This document shows positions 1-5,146 of a stretch of 5,761 bases of DNA, one piece after another. The notes beneath the pieces are model-generated. The model was given only the letters and a program-made list of their open reading frames with translations, searched no databases and was not told where the DNA came from. The stretch is from CAYNKA01 sp964397655 (GTDB taxonomy: Bacteria; Spirochaetota; Spirochaetia; DTKZ01): the NCBI GenBank assembly GCA_964397655.1, contig CAYNKA010000034.1:1-5761 (forward strand), in the 5' to 3' direction. A program made the translations under genes and the position numbers. Within the stretch, counting starts at the first letter, position 1, and the number at the start of each line of letters is the position of its first letter.

Positions 1-4
1 GGTT

Positions 5-403
5 TCACACGGCGCCCAGGCCGAAATCTCCCAGTATCTTGAAGTGATTGCCGTCCCGGACGACCTCCAGCCTGCGCTCGGGGAAACGGAGCGGAAGGAG
101 CGTCCGGACTTCCTCGGCAGCCTCTTCGTAGATCTTCAGGCGTACATCAGGATCCACATCGTCCAAGGTCGCCATTACGACGTCGATGAGGTACCCGCGG
201 CCGAGCTTAGAGCCGAACCCGGGCGTGAAATCGGCTCCGATGTTGAAGAGGCCGTCGGCCTGGGGATTCGCCGTCCGTCCGCGTTCCGGTCGGGCTGGAT
301 GCAGCTTGTACGAATTTCCGTATCGGTCCTCGATGACGCGATCCACTTCGTCGAAAAGGTCCTTGAGACGTCTTTCGAATTCGATCGTCTTCGGATGGTA
401 CAT
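5..403 (-). CDS. Uncharacterised 132-residue protein
   Basis: Function not recognised. It is a soluble, charged protein with no signal peptide or membrane segment. The N-terminal part (5-30) looks helical and rich in Lys, Arg, Asp and Glu. The middle holds a striking Gly/aromatic segment, GLFNIGADFTPGFGSKLGRG (51-70), that looks like a conserved binding or catalytic loop. It is followed by a hydrophobic strand (YLIDVVMATL), an acidic helix (DVRLKIYEEAAEEVRTLL) and a C-terminal RDGNHFKILGD segment that may be a beta hairpin. Codon use and GC content match its neighbours, and the regular charge pattern supports a real gene. The only sensible start in this frame is ATG 403; an AGGAGG lies 13 bases upstream, rather far, with AGGGAA 10 bases away. 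It follows the regulator by 73 bases and may share its transcript. It ends four bases from the window edge. Confidence 0.75.
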   Translation of the reverse strand: MYHPKTIEFERRLKDLFDEVDRVIEDRYGNSYKLHPARPERGRTANPQADGLFNIGADFTPGFGSKLGRGYLIDVVMATLDDVDPDVRLKIYEEAAEEVRTLLPLRFPERRLEVVRDGNHFKILGDFGLGAV

Positions 404-476
404 GTACGCCCGCTTCCCTCCTGCCGTCGCGATCCGACCGCCTTCGGCAGGCGATCCGGTCCCGCTCGGCGGACCC
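404..476 (-). other. 73-base gap between regulator and uncharacterised gene
   Basis: This gap holds an 8-base direct repeat, GCGATCCG on the plus strand, at 429-436 and 451-458 (22 bases apart), and a weak hairpin between them (GCC/GGC stem extended past a bulge). No T-run follows the hairpin on the minus strand, so a terminator is not supported. No clear promoter is seen. The last part holds the AGGAGG of the 132-residue gene (417-422). Confidence 0.4.
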
Positions 477-1175
477 TCAGTCCTCCGGATCGCCCTTCTC
501 CACGAAGGTGTCGAAGTGTTCCTGGAGGTTCTTCACCATGCTTTCGGCTATCGCGTCGCCGTCGTTGCGTTTGAGGCAGTCGATGTAGTAACGGTGCTCT
601 CGTTTCATTCTTTCACTGTAGCCCGAGTCGTTGATGTACTTGATCCTCGAGTAGGCTATGCAGTTCCAGAGGTTGTCGATGAATTCGCAGAGCTTCGGCA
701 TCTTGGAGGCGGCGTATACGGATTGATGGAAATCTCTGTTGTACTGGTAGAGGAGCTTGTGGGTCTCGGAGCTCACGTGATGCTCGCAGACGGCCTCCAT
801 CTTGCGCTGAATTTCCTCGATCTCGATGAGTTCGCTCAACGTGACCCTTTCAGCGGCGTACCTGCATGCGAGCGGCTCGAGGTTCATGCGGAGGATGTAG
901 ATTTCCTTCGTCTCTTCTTTCGTGAGCTTGCGGACGACGCTTCCGGCGTAAGGCGTGGACTGAATCAGGCCCATCGATTCCATGATCCTGAAGGCTTCGC
1001 GCACGGGCATCCTGCTGACGCCGAGTTTCGTCGCGATTTCGTCCTCGCTGATCCGCTGGTCCCGCTTCAGGGTGCCGTCCATGATCCAGTTGATGAGCTG
1101 TTCCCTGACGAGGGCGCTCAGACGCTGGTTTTTGGTCGCGAGTCTCACGTTCGGGATGTTTGCGTTCTTGCCCAC
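477..1175 (-). CDS. GntR-family transcriptional regulator, FadR/FCD subfamily
   Basis: A 232-residue DNA-binding regulator. The N-terminal winged helix-turn-helix spans about residues 18-82, with SEDEIATKLGVSRMPVREAF (43-62) as the recognition region, followed by the wing (STPYAGSVV, 73-81). The FCD ligand-binding domain spans about 88-225. Candidate metal ligands of FCD proteins are present: Asn146 and His150 in NRDFH, His194 in EHRYY and His220 in LQEHF. Such metal-binding FCD domains usually sense small organic or sugar acids. The start codon is GTG, with AGGA 7 bases upstream. It follows the aldolase gene on the same strand after 41 bases and probably regulates that operon, usually as a repressor relieved by a pathway intermediate. 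It appears to have its own promoter, so it can be made when the operon is off. The effector cannot be read from the sequence. Confidence 0.93.
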   Translation of the reverse strand: MGKNANIPNVRLATKNQRLSALVREQLINWIMDGTLKRDQRISEDEIATKLGVSRMPVREAFRIMESMGLIQSTPYAGSVVRKLTKEETKEIYILRMNLEPLACRYAAERVTLSELIEIEEIQRKMEAVCEHHVSSETHKLLYQYNRDFHQSVYAASKMPKLCEFIDNLWNCIAYSRIKYINDSGYSERMKREHRYYIDCLKRNDGDAIAESMVKNLQEHFDTFVEKGDPED

Positions 1176-1176
1176 G

Positions 1177-1186
1177 AGGATATCCT
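1177..1186. promoter_or_regulatory. 10-base palindrome in the regulator leader, possible operator
   Basis: AGGATATCCT is a perfect palindrome covering the ribosome site and ending two bases before the GTG start. GntR-family proteins bind short inverted repeats and often repress their own genes, so this could be an operator half or core. It does not resemble a known FadR-type consensus, and a 10-base palindrome can arise by chance. Confidence 0.2.
1183..1186 (-). promoter_or_regulatory. Ribosome binding site of the GntR gene (GTG start)
   Basis: AGGA lies 7 bases upstream of GTG 1175 (part of AGGTAGGA). It supports the GTG as the start of a protein whose winged-helix domain would be complete. 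It is inside a 10-base palindrome, described separately. Confidence 0.6.
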
Positions 1187-1216
1187 ACCTGACGGCACGT
1201 TTTTTTTCGTTTCCGA

Positions 1217-1834
1217 CTATGAAATTGTATTTTTTTTCAGGAGTTTTGTAAATAATGCGACCTGAGCGGTCTCCTCCGCGAGTTCCGCGACGTGCTCCGC
1301 TTCCAGAATATCGCTCCCCAACGCGACGATTCCGTGGCCTCTCAGGATGAAAGCCGGGAGCTTCGGGTTGACCGCGAAGAGGCCGCCTATGCCGGGGAAT
1401 TCCTCCTTCGGCACGACGGCGGCACGAACATCGACGACGGGTATCTCCGAACAGCCGAACTTCAGGTTCGAATGCCAGGTGACGCAGGGAAGGCTCTCCG
1501 CCGCATCCGCCCAGCTGACCGACCAGGGAGAGTGGGTATGCATGACGCCTCCGAGCCAGGGGAGGATAGAGTAAAGAAAGCCGTGAAGGAGGGCCTCCCT
1601 CGTGGGCTTGCCCTCCTCGCCTTCCGCGAGATTCCCTTCGAAATCGGTCACCACCCAGCCGGCTCCGTCTTCGTCGCAGTCCGCGAAGGATCCCCCGCTC
1701 GCCTTGACGACCATGAGTTCCGCGCCGGGGATCCTGACGCTCAGATTTCCTCCGGAGCCGGTCTGCAGGCCCCGTGAATAAGCCCTCTTCGCGGCGAGGG
1801 TCATCGCCGCCATGATGTCCTTGCAGTTCTTCAT
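1217..1834 (-). CDS. Class II aldolase/adducin family protein (FucA/OtnC-like)
   Basis: A 205-residue zinc-dependent class II aldolase-family enzyme of normal length. Visible motifs: SGGNLSVR (27-34), phosphate-loop ASGGSF (45-50), the putative catalytic Glu80 in KPTREALLH, zinc ligands His99 and His101 in MHTHSP, and third zinc ligand His167 in LRGHG. The family includes L-fuculose-phosphate aldolase, L-ribulose-5-phosphate 4-epimerase, methylthioribulose-phosphate dehydratase and 3-oxo-tetronate-4-phosphate decarboxylase (OtnC). Activity cannot be chosen by motif alone; aldol cleavage or decarboxylation giving DHAP would fit an operon that also holds a TIM homologue. A longer frame reaches 2476 but only overlaps the TIM gene. 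The ATG at 1834 is chosen because the family N-terminus begins there, it overlaps the TIM stop (ATGA) and it has a strong AGGAGG 6 bases upstream. The last codons contain an A8 run and the promoter of the next gene. Confidence 0.9.
   Translation of the reverse strand: MKNCKDIMAAMTLAAKRAYSRGLQTGSGGNLSVRIPGAELMVVKASGGSFADCDEDGAGWVVTDFEGNLAEGEEGKPTREALLHGFLYSILPWLGGVMHTHSPWSVSWADAAESLPCVTWHSNLKFGCSEIPVVDVRAAVVPKEEFPGIGGLFAVNPKLPAFILRGHGIVALGSDILEAEHVAELAEETAQVALFTKLLKKNTIS
1224..1252 (-). promoter_or_regulatory. Predicted sigma-70 promoter for the GntR gene
   Basis: Read on the minus strand, TTTACA (1252-1247, 5 of 6 matches to TTGACA) and TACAAT (1229-1224, 5 of 6 matches to TATAAT) are separated by exactly 17 bases. 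The spacer contains an A8 run. This is an AT-rich island in an otherwise GC-rich window and lies in the last codons of the aldolase gene. Transcription would start near 1217, giving a leader of about 40 bases before the GTG of the regulator. Being read from sequence alone, it is a prediction. Confidence 0.6.
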
Positions 1835-2637
1835 ACCTTCCCTCCTGCCGTTTTTTTCTGTTTCGCCTTCCAGAGGGGAAGCACCTGCTCTATGAGGCGG
1901 TGGAAGGCCTCGGCCTCCCAGGCCGCCCGCCCCACGAAGAGACCGTCCACCGCATCCATGACGACGAGCTCGCTCGCGTTGCCGGGATTCACGCTGCCCC
2001 CGTAGAGCACCGGGATCCCGTCGGCAGCGCTTCCGAAGGACGCCCTCAGCGTCATCTTGATGAACCGGTGCATTTCGTTCGCGTACTCCGGCGACGCCGG
2101 CGTGCCGGCCGCACCTATGGCCCAGGCCGGCTCGTAGGCTATCCAGATCCTTTCCAATCGGCTCGGGGGAACGTTCCTGAGCCCGAGCTTGAGCTGGGTG
2201 GACAAGGTCTCCTCGCTGAGGCCGGAATCCTTCTGGTCCTTCGTCTCGCCCACGCAGAGCAGGGCGGTGAAGCCGTGGGTCCCGGCGGCGAGGACTTTTT
2301 TGTTGACGCTCGCGTCCGTCTCTCCGAAGTGCTGCCTGCGCTCGGAATGCCCGATCTCGACTATGTCGAGGTCCAGCTCCTTGAGCATGAGGGGAGACAC
2401 TTCCCCGGTGAAGGGTCCCTGCGGCTCCCAGTGCATGTTCTGCGAGCCGAGCAGTACGAGGTCCCGCGAGACGCACTTCGTCGCGCTTTCGAGGGCCGCG
2501 TACGAGGGAATGACGAAGAGGCGGATCTCGTCGCGCGGGATGTTTTTCGTCCTCTCCTGCAGCTCCTCGAGATAGGAGACCGTCTGGGCGATGGTCTTGT
2601 ACATCTTCAAGTTGGTGCCGATGAAGAGTGTCTTCAT
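1831..2637 (-). CDS. Triosephosphate isomerase family protein, divergent (tetrulose/triose-phosphate isomerase)
   Basis: A 268-residue TIM-barrel isomerase. All catalytic residues are seen: Asn9 and Lys11 in GTNLKMYK (7-14), His97 in IGHSERR (95-101), Glu169 in AYEPAWAIG (167-175), and the phosphate-gripping YGGSV (212-216). Two signatures differ from the glycolytic enzyme: TNLKMYK replaces the usual GNWKMN, and GLFVGRAAW (232-240) replaces the usual VGGASL. As far as I recall, such changes mark catabolic paralogues like L-erythrulose-1-phosphate isomerase (LerI/EryH) rather than housekeeping TpiA. Following an RLP in one operon, conversion of a tetrulose phosphate is a reasonable guess; plain DHAP to glyceraldehyde-3-phosphate interconversion remains possible. 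The chosen ATG gives the normal family N-terminus; it lies two bases after the RLP stop, with AAGGA 7 bases upstream. The open frame continues upstream but overlaps the RLP gene. The stop overlaps the next start as ATGA. A run of seven adenines lies near the 3' end (1851-1857). Confidence 0.92.
   Translation of the reverse strand: MKTLFIGTNLKMYKTIAQTVSYLEELQERTKNIPRDEIRLFVIPSYAALESATKCVSRDLVLLGSQNMHWEPQGPFTGEVSPLMLKELDLDIVEIGHSERRQHFGETDASVNKKVLAAGTHGFTALLCVGETKDQKDSGLSEETLSTQLKLGLRNVPPSRLERIWIAYEPAWAIGAAGTPASPEYANEMHRFIKMTLRASFGSAADGIPVLYGGSVNPGNASELVVMDAVDGLFVGRAAWEAEAFHRLIEQVLPLWKAKQKKTAGGKV
1841..1846 (-). promoter_or_regulatory. Strong ribosome binding site of the class II aldolase gene
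   Basis: A perfect AGGAGG lies 6 bases before ATG 1834, inside the last codons of the TIM-like gene. It decides the start against the longer open frame that runs upstream to 2476. With the ATGA overlap it allows both direct initiation and reinitiation. Confidence 0.8.
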
Positions 2638-2639
2638 GA

Positions 2640-3890
2640 TCAGGTCCTTCTCCAGACGGAGAGGGCCGTCCGGAGCTCGGGCGACCGCTCGGCTGCCGAT
2701 TCGAGCGGCTCCCCGCTCATCGCGGCGGCGAGGCCGTCCATGACCGCCTTCGCCCCTGCGGTCGTTCCCATCGGATGGCCTTGGACCGCACCGCCCACGC
2801 CGATGATCACGTCGTTGCCGAAAAGCTCGACAATGCTGGGCATGGAGGCCGGCGTTACCCCGCCGCCGATCGCGGTCATGACGGGAGCGAGCCGCCCCAG
2901 GGGAAGCTTCTGCCGCTGCACCGTCCGGAGGCACTCCGCGAGACCCTCAGGATTCCCTTCGCCCGGATACATGGTCATGACCGAATCGGCCCCTGCGAGC
3001 CGCGGGAGGACCCCCAGGGCCACGGCGCCGGAAATACCCTGCCCCGGGGCACCCATAGTCCCCGCTCCCGCGTAGTGGCCCAGGAAGCACAGGGACTCGC
3101 CGAATTCCTCGGTGAGCTCGGCGAAGGCGTCGAACCCGGTCCCGATGAAGTTGACCATAACGGCCTTCATGCCTTCCTCGACCGCGGCTCTCGCGTGCAG
3201 CCTCATCTTCCTCGGCGTGTCGGTGATGTTCACGATGTAGACCGGGGCTTTGCCCGTCTCCTCCCGCAGCCGCGCGGCTGCGGCGTTGTAGGCCTTCATG
3301 CGTCCGAGAACCGTGCTCACGGTCGTGTCGCCGAGCACCTCGTCGTCCTTGATGAGGTCCACTCCGCCGAGGCCGCTCCGATAAAAAAGCTCGGCCCCCT
3401 GAGCGGGCGTGTGGCCGATGCAGGGCTTGATCATGTTGAGGACGAGGGGCCGCCCCCGGACCCCCGCAGCCTCGCGGAAGCCCTCCGCGCCTCTCCGCGG
3501 CCCCCTGAAGGACGCGAGCGCGGCGGGCGTGGGCTCGAGGTCCGCGAGCTTGATGCGAAGCGCCGTCGAGACGTCGTTTCCCACGAGGGCCGTGAGCAGC
3601 ATCGCGAAGCTGCCCCCGAAATTCCCGCGGGGGAAGGCCACGCGGACCACCGCCGCGTCCTCGGCGGACGGAACCGGATACACGGCCAATACCCGGGCCT
3701 GCCAGTCTTCCACCATCTTCCGGCTCACTCCGGGGAGCGGGAGCCAGGTTCCGACGGTCTGGCCCACAGCGAACGCTCCCGCCTTTTTCAGGGAGGCCGC
3801 TTCGGAAAGGCCGAATGCGTAATATGTCGCGATCACGTAGTCCCCCTGAACCACGGAGGCGGACGAATCGAAGGGCAGATCGAAATACAT
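2640..3890 (-). CDS. RuBisCO-like protein (form IV), probable sugar-acid phosphate enzyme
   Basis: A 416-residue RuBisCO large-subunit superfamily protein: N-terminal alpha/beta domain (about 1-125) and C-terminal TIM barrel (about 140-400). It keeps the Mg-binding carbamate motif GGVDLIKDDE (175-184; K181 would be the carbamylated Lys, D183 and E184 the ligands), the MIKP lysine (K155), an Asn in the GND segment (104-106) and the phosphate-binding loops IGGGVTP (341-347) and GVGGAVQGHPMG (364-375). It departs from true RuBisCO in loop 6, where YPGEGNPEG (308-316) has no catalytic lysine, and at the HRAMH site, where GHYAGAG (271-277) stands. It therefore should not carboxylate ribulose bisphosphate. 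Characterised RLPs enolise or isomerise methylthio-pentulose phosphates, or decarboxylate/hydrolyse 3-oxo-isoapionate-4-phosphate (OiaX, OiaT). The neighbouring isomerase and aldolase favour the latter kind of chemistry; no other methionine-salvage gene is present. It starts one base after the upstream stop, with GGAGG 6 bases before the ATG. Confidence 0.93.
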   Translation of the reverse strand: MYFDLPFDSSASVVQGDYVIATYYAFGLSEAASLKKAGAFAVGQTVGTWLPLPGVSRKMVEDWQARVLAVYPVPSAEDAAVVRVAFPRGNFGGSFAMLLTALVGNDVSTALRIKLADLEPTPAALASFRGPRRGAEGFREAAGVRGRPLVLNMIKPCIGHTPAQGAELFYRSGLGGVDLIKDDEVLGDTTVSTVLGRMKAYNAAAARLREETGKAPVYIVNITDTPRKMRLHARAAVEEGMKAVMVNFIGTGFDAFAELTEEFGESLCFLGHYAGAGTMGAPGQGISGAVALGVLPRLAGADSVMTMYPGEGNPEGLAECLRTVQRQKLPLGRLAPVMTAIGGGVTPASMPSIVELFGNDVIIGVGGAVQGHPMGTTAGAKAVMDGLAAAMSGEPLESAAERSPELRTALSVWRRT

Positions 3891-3891
3891 T

Positions 3892-5139
3892 TCAAGCCTC
3901 CCTTGGGCCGACGGCCCGGAGCAGGGCGATCATCTCGGCCGCCGCCCGTTCGCTGAACGCCGGACTGTTGATGTTGTCTTCAACCTCCACGAGAAGGACA
4001 TGCGGCCCGAGTTCCCCGCGAAGGACGTCGAAGATCGCGCGATCCGTTTCGGGATCGTGGAGGGCCTGTCCGGGAAGCGTATCCTCCCGGAGCCCGCGGA
4101 GCGGGAGAATCAGGGTCACCGGGCCCTTCGCGTCGTTGAGCCGTTCCGCGACTATGAGGGCGGCTTTTCTCGCCTCCTCCGGAAAGAGTTTGATGTGCGC
4201 TATCTTGCTGTTGTGCAGATTGTACTTCCGCTTTCCGGGGTCGCCGATCGCCCCGCCGAAGAAATCCTCCGCGTAAAGGTCGACGAAATCGAGCCCGCCG
4301 GGGGCAACGACCATCGGGATGCCCTTCCCCGCCCCGGCTTCGAGGCGGTTCGTCGCCCCCGCGGAAAAGCCGGTCTTGAACACGTCGCCCGAGGTGATTT
4401 CGTGGAGCGACACGTCCATCGCTGCCGTGATGACGCCTTCGCCGATGAGGTTCTCGAGATATCGTCCGCCCACGCCGGTCGAATGGAAGCATACGACTTC
4501 GAAGCCTTCCCGTTCCAGGATGGGCAAGGCGCCGACGACCGAGGCGTTCGTCACGCCCATGAGGGTGGCTCCGATACGGACCCTGCCGTCCCGTTCGAGA
4601 GGCCGTCCCGCCCGCTCCGCCATTCCGACGACCGCGGCGGCCGCGTTCGAGAGCGCCGTTCTGGAAACGACGTTGAGCCCCGCGACGTCGGCTATGGAAG
4701 GCAGGAGGAGCACGTCCTTGATCCCCGTGAACTGCTCGAAGCGGCGCACGCCGCACGCCACGGTGGACACGATGACCTTCGGGACCCCGATGGGCAGGGT
4801 CTGCATGGCGCCCGCGGCCATGAGAGTGTTCTGCAGGCCGCCCGCGGAGAGCACCGCGTCGAAACGGCCCTCCGCGTACAGCTTCGGCACGATCACCTTG
4901 ACTCCGTCCATCATCTCCTGGATCATCTCGCTCTTCGGACGGCCGGAGGCTTCCCCGGCGCCGCCCCCTCCCGCGATCCGCACCTCGTCCCTCGATACGT
5001 CGGGGACGAAGTCGTACCTGCCCCGGGTGGATACGTCGATGAAGAACGCCCTGTGCCCGCTCCGCTCGATGAAGTCCTTGAGAAAGCGGGCTTCCCGCTC
5101 CTTCGTGTCCAGGCTCAGAATGACGGCGATGGTCTTCAT
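3892..5139 (-). CDS. Tm-1-like ATP-binding protein (UPF0261 family)
   Basis: A 415-residue member of the UPF0261/Tm-1-like family, the bacterial relatives of the N-terminal ATP-binding half of the tomato Tm-1 resistance protein. Visible family motifs, in order: LSLDTKEREARF near residues 8-19 (family form roughly GTxDTKxxE), SAGGLQNT 98-105, GATLMGVTNAS 190-200, FHSTGVGGR 218-226, the EITSGD...GFSAGATNRLEAG region 247-269, VAPGGLDFVDL 278-288, NLHNSKIAHIK 307-317 and ILPLRGL 344-350. The length is normal for the stand-alone family. An ATG at 5232 would give a longer protein overlapping the upstream gene by over 80 bases. The ATG at 5139 is preferred because the family's N-terminal strand and DTK motif begin there and it follows the upstream stop by 7 bases. 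Its ribosome site is poor (GGAG about 13 bases away), suggesting coupling to upstream translation. The biochemical function is not established; in this operon it may supply an ATP-dependent step, which is inference. Confidence 0.9.
   Translation of the reverse strand: MKTIAVILSLDTKEREARFLKDFIERSGHRAFFIDVSTRGRYDFVPDVSRDEVRIAGGGGAGEASGRPKSEMIQEMMDGVKVIVPKLYAEGRFDAVLSAGGLQNTLMAAGAMQTLPIGVPKVIVSTVACGVRRFEQFTGIKDVLLLPSIADVAGLNVVSRTALSNAAAAVVGMAERAGRPLERDGRVRIGATLMGVTNASVVGALPILEREGFEVVCFHSTGVGGRYLENLIGEGVITAAMDVSLHEITSGDVFKTGFSAGATNRLEAGAGKGIPMVVAPGGLDFVDLYAEDFFGGAIGDPGKRKYNLHNSKIAHIKLFPEEARKAALIVAERLNDAKGPVTLILPLRGLREDTLPGQALHDPETDRAIFDVLRGELGPHVLLVEVEDNINSPAFSERAAAEMIALLRAVGPREA
3897..3901 (-). 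promoter_or_regulatory. Ribosome binding site of the RLP gene
   Basis: GGAGG (within AAGGGAGG) lies 6 bases before ATG 3890, at the end of the Tm-1-like gene. It confirms the RLP start directly after the TGA of the preceding gene. Confidence 0.75.
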
Positions 5140-5146
5140 GTCGGGC

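Noticed and set aside
375..384. Palindrome TCGAATTCGA inside the 132-residue gene
   Set aside because: It encodes part of the Glu-Phe-Glu stretch near the N-terminus and is explained by codon choice; no partner site is seen.
437..450. Rho-independent terminator after the regulator gene
   Set aside because: The hairpin is short with a bulge and no T-run follows on the minus strand.
186..1265. Plus-strand 359-codon frame opposite the regulator and the 132-residue gene
   Set aside because: It spans two convincing minus-strand genes and the gap between them, has no recognisable domain and no ribosome site in a sensible place.
1835..2476. N-terminal extension of the class II aldolase frame
   Set aside because: The extension overlaps the TIM gene in another frame, is Arg/Gly-rich without motifs, and the family N-terminus with a strong AGGAGG begins at 1834.
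2640..3890. Functional RuBisCO for CO2 fixation
   Set aside because: The loop-6 lysine and the HRxxH motif are missing, no phosphoribulokinase or small subunit is present, and the neighbours are catabolic.
1217..3890. Methionine-salvage pair MtnW (RLP) plus MtnB (class II aldolase family)
   Set aside because: No MtnA, MtnK, MtnX or MtnD gene is present, the TIM and Tm-1-like genes do not belong to that pathway, and the aldolase motifs look more FucA/OtnC-like. It is not fully excluded without a phylogeny.
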